Shown here in pieces: positions 55,701-64,000 of a stretch of DNA of 64,000 bases. Position 1 is the stretch's first letter. Each line of letters begins with the position of its first letter. The notes under the pieces are model-generated. The model saw nothing but the letters and a program-made list of their open reading frames with translations. It did no database searches and was not told the origin of the DNA. Source of the DNA: an uncultured Oceanospirillaceae bacterium. GTDB lineage: Bacteria; Pseudomonadota; Gammaproteobacteria; Pseudomonadales; Balneatricaceae. Location: positions 62,001 to 126,000 of the forward strand of contig CAKZOD010000006.1 in assembly GCA_937136055.1 (NCBI GenBank), written 5' to 3'. The position numbers were made by a program, and so were the translations under genes.

Positions 55701-56501
55701 CAAGCGAGCCTAAAACCGTCTCCATTATTCAAAGCGCAATATCCAAAATTAGTTGCAGGTAGCATAAGAAAAGTAAATCAGCCAATCACCACTGCCCCTA
55801 CAATAAAAACACACCCTAATGGAGGTCACTTGCTGCTATTCGGCACTGGAAAGTACTTTGAAGCAAAAGACAGCCAAGTGTTCTCTAGTGATCCCATCCA
55901 AAGTTTTTACGGTATTCATGATGATAAATTAAATGTAATAAGCGATCGGAATCAGCTCGTTGCACAAAACTTTATCTATCAACAAAATAGCGGAGCAAAC
56001 ACTGTTGCAAGTCGCTCGAGCACCAATAAAACGGTGAACTTCGCCTCGCAAAAGGGCTGGTACATTGATTTGCACCCACCGACAACAACGACCCCAAGCG
56101 TTACAGGAGAAAGAGTTCACCAAAGAGCACTGCTGTATAAAGATAAAGTTATTTTCTTTACTACCACTCCAACAGCCACACCTTGTGAGTTTGGTGGTAC
56201 TAGCTGGCGCTTAATACTTAATTCACTAGATGGTGGCGCTGGAGATAAGGTAGTCAGCGATGAAAACAACGATGGAAAGATCGATGATAACGATAAGCTC
56301 TATATAAGAGATAAAGATGGAAACGTGACACAACTTATTGCCACAGGTAAGCAGAGCAAAGGTATTACTGCTGGAGGAACACTAGCCGGTAACAAGCTAA
56401 TACTTCACAATACTAAGGGTGGTATAGAAGAAGTCGATTTATTCGAAGATGATGGGCCTGCATTAAAACCAGGCCGGCTATCCTGGCAACAAATACGATA
56501 A
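52770..56501 (+). CDS. PilY1-like type IV pilus adhesin, orphan
   Basis: The 1243-residue protein has a signal peptide (LFYKAFIVSLFSQLVSAG) and the PilY/PilC C-terminal beta-propeller: FFGANDGMLHAVNADSG near residue 765, then DTNNDLSIDYIYAGDLQGNL near 939-958, with a DxNxD-type calcium loop. Acidic calcium-type stretches (DKDNDGTPLN, DENNDGKIDDND) recur. PilY1 sits at the pilus tip and supports adhesion and mechanosensing. No minor pilins (fimU, pilV, pilW, pilX, pilE) are nearby, which is unusual. The N-terminal third carries no clear von Willebrand MIDAS motif by eye. Confidence 0.85.
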   Translation: MKRYLFYKAFIVSLFSQLVSAGVSDTPLFLSDNIAPNVLINLSVEVPMGGAAYNDQRGPLDGGTYCQGRVSNTGRCFFPTTEEYIGYFDSKKCYQYNGDGRRIRDQYFEPVSLTNSRGECHNSFSGNFLNWATMTSVDMLVKTSTGGNRIIDETTGANPITSIRRATTSGYFQTKYISAALASKYTPLSGAQNWYIVNQQNHVEFYYLSRNNRKIKYRHFGRGRGPSTQLQVQVRVCNDKAANLGESKLEENCERYTNSANQSYYKPVGFIQRNANNMRFAVASYANDNRRERDGGVLRANMKYVGPTLPSKEGADNPNKEIDTNGALLRFPDGRDSNAVRFSGVINYINKFSKFGYKSFDPAAELYYEAIRYFKHLTPTPEYSRNLYNEKFPVVTNWQDPIQYSCQKNFIIGMNDAYTWADKKLPGTKFTHYIDNGRFINWGDYGEPSNPDRDINVRQLTNKIGELENLNQQNCLNDKRKLGECINTDRETSFYLAGLAHYANQQDIRKDLPGKQSITSFFIDSQEYKTPPSRGKSNVLWLAGKYGGYIDKDNDGTPLNANGNLEWDSDNNGTPDNYVLASSPKSIVKGISNAFEQIEARTASATGITLNSSEVKTGTILYQTSFNSDTWQGDLTAYRIENGLSQRTIKWRLSEQLAPAHKRNIFSYANNKGISFKHTNLSSTQKSLISHDQLEYLRGDQSKEQKNNGTFRNRETTLGDIAHSRPVQNTQHDFGFDRLTGQEGIKYKQYRNSVDYRSRTNTLFFGANDGMLHAVNADSGSQLFSYFPSSILPEALELTSQNYKHKYFVDAEAAITDAYLSSSWKTVLVGARGRGGSTIFALDVSKPQSFDKENVLWEISAQNNGFSDLGAQLGKVKIGRLNNGKWAAIFGNGYQRDNPSVNPEGKSILYIVDLESGKLIKKIDTSQSSNNGLSEATLLDTNNDLSIDYIYAGDLQGNLWKFDISSADIDDWQIANRQASLKPSPLFKAQYPKLVAGSIRKVNQPITTAPTIKTHPNGGHLLLFGTGKYFEAKDSQVFSSDPIQSFYGIHDDKLNVISDRNQLVAQNFIYQQNSGANTVASRSSTNKTVNFASQKGWYIDLHPPTTTTPSVTGERVHQRALLYKDKVIFFTTTPTATPCEFGGTSWRLILNSLDGGAGDKVVSDENNDGKIDDNDKLYIRDKDGNVTQLIATGKQSKGITAGGTLAGNKLILHNTKGGIEEVDLFEDDGPALKPGRLSWQQIR

Positions 56502-56591
56502 CGCTCGTGCTATTTATGTAGCCAACGGTATCTTGAATTTAAAAGCCTCGCATTGTTTTAATGTGCAAAAATAAGATAATGCAGGCTGATA

Positions 56592-56628
56592 CGGACTTCT
56601 ATCTAGCGTTCATATGATAGCAAGTCCG
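56592..56628. terminator. Hairpin between convergent pilY1-like and secreted-protein genes
   Basis: CGGACTT (56592-56598) and AAGTCCG (56622-56628) pair, with TATC / GATA inside. This stem, between two converging genes, may terminate both. Confidence 0.45.
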
Positions 56629-56655
56629 GTTATCTATAGGATTAAGGTGATCCGC

Positions 56656-57210
56656 TTATTCAATCAGTGCTTCAACGGTTGCTTGCGCTTGAATTTCAGC
56701 ACCATCCGCTATTGTCGTCACTAAGGTAAATTTCTGATGGCTATTATTCGCAGTATAAGTGCGTGTGTAGCTAATAAAATGCGCAGGGCCAAAATTTGCT
56801 TGTTTGGTTTCATCTTGGGTTTTGGCCAAAGTAAAACTACCACCTGTTTTCTCAAGTAGCTCAATAAAGCCACGCTCTACATCATTGATATTAATGCCGC
56901 GGGTATATACGGAACAATCACCTGCTTTATTGATTGATACAAGGTAGTCTCCAACAACATTGGGGACTATCCAAACGGTACCGGGTTTATTTTGCAAAAA
57001 GAAATCCGCATTTTTCTTTTCTAACTCCGGCACGTTCGCTTCTTCAAACTTCGCCCTCAGTGTTGAAAAATCAGCGGCTTCTTTTAAGCAGGTTTTTTCA
57101 TATAGCTGGGTAAAGAATTTTTCAGGATTTATAGAGACTGGTGCCGCTGCAAATACAGGCAGTGTAGCTCCTGCCAAAGAGAAAACAGCCATACGCATCA
57201 ATGCTGACAT
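56656..57210 (-). CDS. Small secreted protein of unknown function
   Basis: The 184-residue protein has a signal peptide (RMAVFSLAGATLPVFAAAP) and then a compact soluble domain with KTCLKEAADFSTL and VGDYLVSINKAGDCSVYTRG (Cys residues that may pair). It somewhat resembles the NMCC_0638-type family, but I am not sure. It converges with the PilY1-like gene and its upstream region carries four consensus DnaA boxes, so it could be DnaA-regulated. Confidence 0.6.
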   Translation of the reverse strand: MSALMRMAVFSLAGATLPVFAAAPVSINPEKFFTQLYEKTCLKEAADFSTLRAKFEEANVPELEKKNADFFLQNKPGTVWIVPNVVGDYLVSINKAGDCSVYTRGININDVERGFIELLEKTGGSFTLAKTQDETKQANFGPAHFISYTRTYTANNSHQKFTLVTTIADGAEIQAQATVEALIE

Positions 57211-57284
57211 AGAAACTCCAAAGTTAACTAAGTATAAATTTTAAACTAGTATATATTATCCCTTGCGGATAAACAGCTTAGATA

Positions 57285-57318
57285 GTTAAGTAAGGGAACA
57301 GCAGAGCCCTTGCTTAAC
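57285..57318. repeat. 12-bp inverted repeat in the DnaA-box region
   Basis: GTTAAGTAAGGG (57285-57296) and CCCTTGCTTAAC (57307-57318) pair over 12 bp with one G-T, with a 10-nt loop. It lies between the gene start at 57210 and the DnaA boxes and may be a terminator of the adenine deaminase transcript or part of the DnaA locus. Confidence 0.6.
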
Positions 57319-57373
57319 TCATTGAAAAACTCTGCTATTAATTAGTAAAAATGATTAATAATCAAAAGCTTAC

Positions 57374-57475
57374 TTATTCACAACTAAAAAATATTTTAGT
57401 GCTGTGGATAAGCAGCTTCTCCAATTGTCACCACGCTTTATTCACAGCCTGCGCGGCTAAAAACCATGTGTATAA
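57374..57475. promoter_or_regulatory. Cluster of four consensus DnaA boxes
   Basis: TTATTCACA (57374-57382, +), TGTGGATAA (57403-57411, -), TTATTCACA (57438-57446, +) and TGTGTATAA (57467-57475, -) all match TTWTNCACA exactly. A one-mismatch box TGCGGATAA lies at 57264-57272, and a very AT-rich stretch (57337-57372) lies alongside. By the consensus degeneracy one match is expected per about 16 kb, so four in 102 bp is not chance. Role as origin, DnaA sink or operator is unknown. Confidence 0.75.
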
Positions 57476-58471
<996 letters not shown>

Positions 58472-58476
58472 CTAAC

Positions 58477-59436
58477 CTACTTTTCAAAATATTCGTAAGT
58501 GGCAGCAAAGCGCGATAGCAAATAATTACCTGCTGATATCTCTTCATACTTAGCAGGGTTGCTCTCATCAAAACAACCGTGAAGCGCCTTTATTGATGTA
58601 TCAAAATTAGGCTCAACAAAAAACGGCATGCTATAGCGTTCAGCACCACTTGGGTTTACAACACGATGCGGCGTAGAGGTATATCTATCATTACTCCAAC
58701 GCGCCATCATATCGCCAATGTTAATCACAAAACTGTTTTCAACAGGTGTCGCATCAAGCCACTGCCCCTGCTTATCTTGTACTTGTAACCCACCGATACT
58801 ATCTTGGTAGAGGATTGTTATACATCCATAATCAGTGTGGGCACCTGCACCTATTTGAGTCTCATCTTGCTTTGCTTCAATATTGGGATAATGAATAAAG
58901 CGTAGAACACTTAATGGCTCTGTAAAGCTGTTATCAAAATAATGTGGGTCAAGTTTTAGCGCAATCGCTAACCCCTTAAGGATAGTTTTGCCTAACTCAA
59001 TCATATCCCAATAATGCGTTTCGACAAGTTCTTGGAAACCAGCCATATCCGGATATTGGTTAGTACCATGCAGCGGTTTATTGGCTAATACATCAATGTG
59101 ATCAGCGGGTAAGTTACGCCCCATATCAAAGGTTTCTTTAAAATCCCCAGGCTTGCTCGGATCCAGTTGCTCTGTTCCGAAGTGCCCGTAACCGCGATGG
59201 TGAGTCGTTTGGGTGATATCAATTTTCAGCTTTTCTTCAACGGGTAAAGCAAAAAAATCTTGATAAAGCTTTGATAAATCAGCGATACGCTGAGCGCTGA
59301 TGGCATGACCTGTGACATAAAAAAAGCCACTTTCGCGACACGCTTGATCAATGGCATTAGCCACTTCCTGCCAGTCGTTGGCATCAATGCTATAAAGAGG
59401 GGAAATATCGATAATGGGAATATAAGACTGTTGCAT
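58477..59436 (-). CDS. 2-oxoglutarate/Fe(II)-dependent dioxygenase (isopenicillin N synthase family)
   Basis: The 319-residue protein has the family N-terminus IPIIDISPLYSID, ESGFFYVTGH, and the iron triad in GAHTDYGCITILYQD (His, Asp) and TPHRVVNPSGAERYSM (His), with the RxS oxoglutarate motif. It lies next to adenine deaminase, as an equivalent oxygenase does in Pseudomonas (PA0147-PA0148). A role in purine oxidation, for example of a methylated or oxidised base, is inferred only. Confidence 0.88.
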   Translation of the reverse strand: MQQSYIPIIDISPLYSIDANDWQEVANAIDQACRESGFFYVTGHAISAQRIADLSKLYQDFFALPVEEKLKIDITQTTHHRGYGHFGTEQLDPSKPGDFKETFDMGRNLPADHIDVLANKPLHGTNQYPDMAGFQELVETHYWDMIELGKTILKGLAIALKLDPHYFDNSFTEPLSVLRFIHYPNIEAKQDETQIGAGAHTDYGCITILYQDSIGGLQVQDKQGQWLDATPVENSFVINIGDMMARWSNDRYTSTPHRVVNPSGAERYSMPFFVEPNFDTSIKALHGCFDESNPAKYEEISAGNYLLSRFAATYEYFEK

Positions 59437-59469
59437 AACACAGCTCCTAAAAATAAAGGTTAAGAGTGA

Positions 59470-59491
59470 GCCAATAAGTCAGCTTATTGGC
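59470..59491. terminator. Hairpin downstream of the BMP-binding-protein gene
   Basis: GCCAATAAG and CTTATTGGC form a perfect 9-bp stem with a TCAG loop. A second short hairpin AAGTGC / GCACTT (59575-59590) overlaps the BMP stop codon. They probably modulate read-through to the oxygenase and deaminase genes. Confidence 0.6.
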
Positions 59492-59588
59492 CCAGTGTGT
59501 TATTTCTAAGTGCCATCAAACTAGATAGCACTCAAACGGGACCGCACCACAGCCCCAACTTTTCAGTTTATAGTAAGTGCAAAGGCAC

Positions 59589-60668
59589 TTATTTTGGAAT
59601 GCTGCCTTTAACGCCTTCAACGTACCAGTTCATACCTAGAAGATCGCCCATTGGCAGTTTTTCACCCGCTTTAACTTTTAACTCGCCCGCTTGGTTCTTG
59701 ATAGGACCTGTGAACGGGAATAGCTTGCCACTCGTGATGTCGTCAACAATTTGCTGAGCTTCTTTAGCAACGGCTTCTGGCATGTTAGTGAATGCAGGAA
59801 CGATGATGTCTTTTTCAGCCATACCACCGAAGTAGTCTTCTGGCTTCCAAGTACCGTCCATCACTTCTTGTGTCTTGCGGATGTAAAGTTCTGCCCAGTC
59901 ATCAACAACAGACATTAAGTGTGCATTAGGACCGAAGCTAGACATATCAGATGCTTGACCTACTGCAAACTTACCGCGACGCTCAGCTGCTTGCATAGCC
60001 GCTGGGCTATCAGTGTGCTGTAGGATAACGTCAACGCCTTGGTCCATCATCGCATTGGCTGCATCAGCTTCTTTACCTGGATCGAACCAGCTGTTAACCC
60101 AGATAATTTTTAGTTCAGCTTCTGGGTTGTACTTGTTCAGCGCTAGCTGCACAGTGTTGATATCGCGGATAACTTCAGGGATTGGGAAAGATGCGATATA
60201 ACCAATCTTGTTGCTCTTAGTCATTTTAGCGGCAACGAAACCCGCTACGTAGCGACCTTCAAACGTTTTAGATAGGTAGTTACCCATGTTTTTAGACTTT
60301 TTGTAGCCTGTTGCATGTTCAAACTTTACGTTTTTGAACGTTTTAGCTACTTTCAAAGTTGGGTTCATGTAACCGAACGAAGTCGTGAAGATCAGCTTGT
60401 TGCCCGCTTTTGCCAAGTTGCGAATAACACGCTCAGCATCAGCGCCTTCTGGTACTGATTCAACAAAAGTTGTTTCAACTTTATCACCGAAGTGCTTTTC
60501 AACAGCTAAACGGCCTTGATCGTGTTGGTAGCTCCAACCGTGATCGCCAACAGGACCAACATAGACGAAACCTACTTTTAGCGGATCAGCCGCTTGAACA
60601 TTAGCACCAGCCGCTAAGCCTAGGCCTAGTGCCGCACCGGCTAATAGTTTTTTTACGCTCAATTTCAT
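59589..60668 (-). CDS. BMP-family ABC transporter substrate-binding protein (purine/nucleoside)
   Basis: From the Met at 60668 the protein is 359 residues. A signal peptide (LLAGAALGLGLAAGANVQA) precedes KVGFVYVGPVGDHGWSY, FTTSFGYMNPTLKVAK, and VDVILQHTDSPAAMQAAERR, the pattern of BMP (PnrA/Med-type) binding proteins for nucleosides or purine bases. A lipobox is absent, so it is a free periplasmic protein. The cognate permeases are 2 kb upstream on the same strand. An earlier in-frame start at 60707 would overlap gpt and is not favoured. Confidence 0.9.
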   Translation of the reverse strand: MKLSVKKLLAGAALGLGLAAGANVQAADPLKVGFVYVGPVGDHGWSYQHDQGRLAVEKHFGDKVETTFVESVPEGADAERVIRNLAKAGNKLIFTTSFGYMNPTLKVAKTFKNVKFEHATGYKKSKNMGNYLSKTFEGRYVAGFVAAKMTKSNKIGYIASFPIPEVIRDINTVQLALNKYNPEAELKIIWVNSWFDPGKEADAANAMMDQGVDVILQHTDSPAAMQAAERRGKFAVGQASDMSSFGPNAHLMSVVDDWAELYIRKTQEVMDGTWKPEDYFGGMAEKDIIVPAFTNMPEAVAKEAQQIVDDITSGKLFPFTGPIKNQAGELKVKAGEKLPMGDLLGMNWYVEGVKGSIPK

Positions 60669-60690
60669 GTTACCTATCCTTTTATTTGAT

Positions 60691-61182
60691 TTATTTTCTA
60701 TCTGCAAGTGGGGTAGAGAACGAGTATTCCATATCCCATGGGAAGCGAATCCAAGTATCTTGGCTCACTTCTGTTACAAAAGTATCAACTAATGGCTTAC
60801 CCGATGGCTTAGCGTAAACAGTGGCAAAATGCGCTTTTGGCAGTAGCTCACGCACGTACTTTGCCGTTTTACCTGTATCAACTAAATCATCAACGAGTAA
60901 CATTCCCTCACCATCGCCCGCCGCTGCTTTTAGCAATTGCAGCTCTCCTTGCGACTTATCGCCGTCATCGGTAGATGCGTAGCTAGAAATACACACAGTA
61001 TCGATTAGACGAATATCTAACTCACGTGCCAGTATCGCCGCTGGTACTAAGCCGCCACGGGTAATAGCAATAATGCCTTTCCAAGGGCCCATCTCCAACA
61101 AGCGCCATGAAAGGGCTCTGGAATTTCTGTGTAACTCTTCCCAAGATACTGGGAAATCTCTGTTGTAAGGTGATGCAGACAT
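60691..61182 (-). CDS. gpt: Xanthine-guanine phosphoribosyltransferase
   Basis: The 163-residue enzyme transfers phosphoribose from PRPP to xanthine or guanine. It has the N-terminal [39 protein letters not shown], and the PRPP motif [14 protein letters not shown]. It starts 117 bp after the 8-oxoguanine deaminase, which would yield oxopurine, and ends 22 bp before the BMP binding-protein start. Membership in a purine salvage cluster is clear. Confidence 0.93.
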   Translation of the reverse strand: MSASPYNRDFPVSWEELHRNSRALSWRLLEMGPWKGIIAITRGGLVPAAILARELDIRLIDTVCISSYASTDDGDKSQGELQLLKAAAGDGEGMLLVDDLVDTGKTAKYVRELLPKAHFATVYAKPSGKPLVDTFVTEVSQDTWIRFPWDMEYSFSTPLADRK

Positions 61183-61299
61183 ATTAAAAAAGCTCCAGTC
61201 TAATTGACCATTTGGAAAACGCTTATAATACCCTAATCTACAACCATTTTTAATATATGGTTAAGAGACTTTTTTAGCTTTTTAGGTCAACTATTGCGC

Positions 61300-62661
61300 T
61301 TAACCCGCCAGCTTATTCGCGAGTTGGCTATGCTGCACCATTAACTTTTCTGTATCAATATCAATAATTTTGCTATCAATCACTCGCCAATTTCCAGCTA
61401 CCATCACTCTATCTGCACGTTGTGCCCCACACAATAAGAGCGCAGCTAACGGATCGTGAGCACCGCTAAATCTTAGCTCATCTAACTTAAATAGCGCTAA
61501 GTCCGCTTGTTTACCAATCGCTATTTCACCTACATCTTCACGCCCAAGCACTTTAGCAGAGCCTTTAGTTGCCCAGCGGTAGGCATCAAAATGTGTCACT
61601 TTAGAAGAGCCGTAGCGCAAGCGTTGGATATATAGCGCTTGGCGCACCTCCTGAATCATATTCGAGCCATCATTCGATGCTGAACCATCAACACCTAAAC
61701 CGACAGGCACACCCGCCGCTTCCAGCTCTAGGTTTCTAGCGATACCAGAGGCCAGCATCATGTTTGAGGTCGGACAGTGACAAACACCAACTCCCGCTTT
61801 ACCAAGCTGGGCGATCTCTTGATCGTTAAAATGAATACCATGAGCCAGCCAAGTACGATCATTTAACCAGCCGACGCTTTCAAGATAATCAACAGTACGC
61901 AAACCAAAGCGCTGTAGGCAAAAATCTTCTTCATCGATAGTTTCAGCTAAGTGGGTATGCAAACGCACATCCAGTGATTTCGCCAGTGCTGCACTTGCTT
62001 GCATGATCTCGGGTGTCACCGAAAAAGGCGAGCAAGGGGCGAGTGCTATTTGCATCATCGCGCCTTCACCTCGTTGATGATAGCGTTTTACCAAGCGCTC
62101 AGAATCATCCAAGATCTGCTGTTGCTGCTGTACAGTATTTTGCGGCGGTAACCCACCGTCATCTTTTCCTAAACTCATTGAACCACGGGTAAACAAGTTG
62201 CGCATGCCGATGCTTTGGGCCGCCTCAACTTGAATATCGATAGATTCCTCCATCCCCGTTGGAAACAAATAGTGATGATCCGCTGATAGCGTACAACCCG
62301 ATAACAGCAACTCACAAAGCGCTAGTTGAGTCGCACTGTGTAGCATCTCAGGCTGCAACCCAGCCCACACCGGATACAAGCTCTGCAACCAGGGAAATAA
62401 CTCTTGGTTCAAGGCCGCTGGCAACGCACGGGTTAAGGTTTGATAGTAATGATGATGAGCATTGATTAAACCCGGCAACACCACCGACTCAGAGGCATCG
62501 TAAACCGTTTCACAGCGATCAGGCGTTTGCCCACCAGAGACCAGCTCAACAATTTTTCCATCACAAAGCACCACGCCGCCACGAGCATCAACCCCCTCTT
62601 CAACAAGGATAGCCAATGGATTCTTAATCCACGTCCGCTTCGCAGCACTTTGCTCTGTCAT
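61300..62661 (-). CDS. 8-oxoguanine deaminase
   Basis: This 453-residue amidohydrolase has the metal-binding motif LINAHHHYYQTLTRA, the HTHLAETIDEEDF segment, WLAHGIHFN and CHCPTSNMMLASGIARN, and VDGSASNDGSNMIQ. These match the 8-oxoguanine deaminases of the Pseudomonas PA0142 type, which convert 8-oxoguanine to urate. It lies between a BMP permease and gpt on the same strand. Its 5' region contains a 12-unit heptamer repeat ending 33 nt before the start codon. Confidence 0.93.
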   Translation of the reverse strand: MTEQSAAKRTWIKNPLAILVEEGVDARGGVVLCDGKIVELVSGGQTPDRCETVYDASESVVLPGLINAHHHYYQTLTRALPAALNQELFPWLQSLYPVWAGLQPEMLHSATQLALCELLLSGCTLSADHHYLFPTGMEESIDIQVEAAQSIGMRNLFTRGSMSLGKDDGGLPPQNTVQQQQQILDDSERLVKRYHQRGEGAMMQIALAPCSPFSVTPEIMQASAALAKSLDVRLHTHLAETIDEEDFCLQRFGLRTVDYLESVGWLNDRTWLAHGIHFNDQEIAQLGKAGVGVCHCPTSNMMLASGIARNLELEAAGVPVGLGVDGSASNDGSNMIQEVRQALYIQRLRYGSSKVTHFDAYRWATKGSAKVLGREDVGEIAIGKQADLALFKLDELRFSGAHDPLAALLLCGAQRADRVMVAGNWRVIDSKIIDIDTEKLMVQHSQLANKLAG

Positions 62662-62693
62662 AAACTCTCTCTACTTTGTTCTCGCAACTTGTT

Positions 62694-62777
62694 TAGCTCT
62701 TAGCTCTTAGCTCTTAGCTCTTAGCTCTTAGCTCTTAGCTCGTAACTCGTAACTCGTAACTCGTAACTCGTAACTCA
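62694..62777. repeat. Tandem heptanucleotide array, 12 units
   Basis: Six copies of TAGCTCT (62694-62735), one hybrid TAGCTCG, four copies of TAACTCG (62743-62770) and a final TAACTCA. It fills most of the spacer between the BMP permease gene (stop 62780) and the 8-oxoguanine deaminase gene (start 62661). The 3-bp remainder and the conversion from one unit type to another suggest slippage expansion. Copy-number change would alter the leader of the deaminase. Confidence 0.9.
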
Positions 62778-62779
62778 AT

Positions 62780-63706
62780 TTAACTATGTGGATGGAATGG
62801 CTTGCCTAGCCACATTGGCGTATACATTTTCGATTTCATCACATTGCTTGAAATCATCACTAGTACTAGTACAGTCGCCGCATAAGGCATCATCGCTAGT
62901 AAGTTAGGCGATACTGGATAACCAAGCCCTTGAGCAACTAGATTCAAGATGCTGGCTAAGCCAAACAGATAAGCACCTAAAATAACGCGCTCTGCACGCC
63001 AAGTAGCAAATACAACCAGTGCTAAAGCAATCCAACCACGCCCTGCTGACATGTTCTCTGCCCACAAAGGAGTATACGCCAGTGATAAATAGCCACCAGC
63101 AAGGCCTGCCATAGCACCGCCAAACGCCACTGCTAAATAGCGAGTACGCATAACAGGTAGCCCAATAACATTGGCAGCGTGCGGGTTTTCGCCAACGGCT
63201 TTAACCACCAAACCTAAACGGCTAGATTTGAAGAACCAATAAACCAAACCGAACAACACAAAAGATAGATAGACAATTAAATCCTGACCAAACAGCATTT
63301 TTCCAATAATTGGAATCTCGCTCAACACTGGGATATTAATCGGCTCAAGTCCTGTAATAGGTACGCCAACGTAAGCTGCACCAATAAATGCAGACAAACC
63401 TGTGCCAAAAATTGTCAACGCAAGCCCCGTTGCCACTTGGTTCGCGTTAAGACCTAACGCTATACCCGCAAACATCATCGACATCACAATGCCGGCCACA
63501 ATCGACATAATAAACCCGAGCGCTAGGCTGCCAGTGGTCAAAGTGACGATAAAACCGATCACAGCGCCCATCAGCATCATGCCTTCTTGGCCCAAATTCA
63601 GCACACCACTTTTTTCACAAACCAGCTCACCGAGCGCCACTATTAACAGTGGCGTACCCGTACGCACCATGGCATAGAAAACATTCGTTATTAAATCGAT
63701 ATCCAC
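62780..63706 (-). CDS. Nucleoside/purine ABC transporter permease
   Basis: The 308-residue BMP-associated permease (YufQ/NupQ-like) has eight or more membrane helices, with NLGQEGMMLMGA near residue 37 and VKAVGENPHAANVIGL near 165. The start is GTG at 63706, which overlaps the stop codon of the upstream permease (TAGTG) by one base. It transports together with its partner permease and the binding protein 2 kb downstream. Confidence 0.9.
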   Translation of the reverse strand: MDIDLITNVFYAMVRTGTPLLIVALGELVCEKSGVLNLGQEGMMLMGAVIGFIVTLTTGSLALGFIMSIVAGIVMSMMFAGIALGLNANQVATGLALTIFGTGLSAFIGAAYVGVPITGLEPINIPVLSEIPIIGKMLFGQDLIVYLSFVLFGLVYWFFKSSRLGLVVKAVGENPHAANVIGLPVMRTRYLAVAFGGAMAGLAGGYLSLAYTPLWAENMSAGRGWIALALVVFATWRAERVILGAYLFGLASILNLVAQGLGYPVSPNLLAMMPYAATVLVLVMISSNVMKSKMYTPMWLGKPFHPHS

Positions 63707-64000
63707 TACGCATTCCCCACAGTATTTTGCTCAGCCCCAGCTACCTGAGATTTATTAAGTTTAATTTTAAAGTTGATCAATACATCACAGGCCAACAGGT
63801 AAAACAGCAACATCCCCTGAAACAGCGAAGTCACCGCCAATGGCATGTTGAGCTCAATCTGTGCGAGCTCTCCCCCCATGTAGATCAATGCCATCAGCAA
63901 GCTGGCAAAAAAGATCCCCACCGGATGCAAGCGCCCTAAAAAGGCCACTATAATCGCTGCATAGCCATAGCCCGGCGAAATAGACGGAATTAGCTGGCCA
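63706..64000 (-). CDS. Nucleoside/purine ABC transporter permease, partial (5' end beyond window)
   Basis: The visible C-terminal 97 or so residues read from the right edge GQLIPSISPGYGYAAIIVAF and then LGRLHPVGIFFASLLMALIY, the typical end of YufP/NupP-type BMP permeases. The remainder and the likely ATPase gene lie beyond 64000. Its stop overlaps the GTG of the second permease, so the two are translationally coupled. Confidence 0.88.
   Translation of the reverse strand, partial: GQLIPSISPGYGYAAIIVAFLGRLHPVGIFFASLLMALIYMGGELAQIELNMPLAVTSLFQGMLLFYLLACDVLINFKIKLNKSQVAGAEQNTVGNA

Noticed and set aside
57211..57475. Calling the DnaA-box cluster the chromosomal oriC
   Set aside because: No dnaA, dnaN, gidA or rpmH nearby and no GATC sites in the cluster; a titration or regulatory role is equally likely.
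61183..61299. Purine riboswitch upstream of gpt
   Set aside because: I could not build a conserved three-way junction; the stretch is short and AT-rich.

Overview
The window is about 64 kb of a moderately AT-rich chromosome from what looks like a marine gammaproteobacterium, related to the Pseudomonas, Oceanospirillales or Cellvibrionales groups. This placement rests on gene order recalled from memory and on protein similarity, not on a database search. The block aroE-hemF-tsaC-dprA-LysM / def-fmt-rsmB-trkA, followed by an lpxL-type acyltransferase and glyQ-glyS, matches the conserved neighbourhood of the replication origin in Pseudomonas. recG-oxyR and rpiA/ilvA are also familiar adjacent pairs. 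A perfect 16-bp ParB site (parS) inside rsmB and several consensus DnaA boxes fit an origin-proximal location.

Layout. 1-7.0 kb: 5' part of recG, oxyR, an SDR epimerase, a 40-residue membrane peptide with a MerR regulator, rpiA and ilvA. 7.1-15.8 kb: a membrane protein, a Lon-like AAA protease, then aroE, hemF, tsaC, purE, dprA and a LysM protein on the minus strand. 16-27.1 kb: def-fmt-rsmB, the Trk potassium system trkA/trkH, a lipid A acyltransferase, a strongly structured intergenic region, ytoQ and glyQ-glyS. From about 27 kb the conserved order stops and accessory content begins. 27-35.6 kb: a secreted protein split by a frameshift and ending in a pilin-like domain, a lytic transglycosylase lipoprotein, an ABM/GFA/WYL-regulator group, a solute-binding-like protein, and a LysR/EamA divergent pair. 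35.6-38.4 kb: an accessory locus where a decayed RTX-type gene end is followed by a TIR-domain gene lying between two long inverted copies of a modular palindromic repeat.

38.4-46.7 kb: 3-hydroxybutyrate dehydrogenase with an acyl-CoA ligase, a YrbL-like protein, and five same-strand genes: an orphan ectoine-synthase-like cupin, an EamA exporter, a Gfo/Idh oxidoreductase, an FkbM methyltransferase and an aldehyde dehydrogenase. A 141-bp MITE-like element abuts the cupin gene. 47-51.3 kb: a complete glucose/mannose-type ABC importer (gtsABCD). 51.3-57.2 kb: a periplasmic binding-like protein, an orphan PilY1-like adhesin and a small secreted protein whose upstream region carries four consensus DnaA boxes. 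57.5-64 kb: a purine uptake and salvage cluster with two BMP-family permeases (one partial), 8-oxoguanine deaminase, xanthine phosphoribosyltransferase, a BMP binding protein, a 2OG-Fe(II) oxygenase and adenine deaminase. A 12-unit heptanucleotide tandem repeat lies between the permease and deaminase genes.

The strongest candidates for undescribed biology are the TIR locus with its inverted repeats, the DnaA-box cluster, the pilin-like fusion with its A-run frameshift, the five-gene ectC-like group, and the heptamer repeat. I recognised no tRNA, rRNA, CRISPR array, transposase or integrase.
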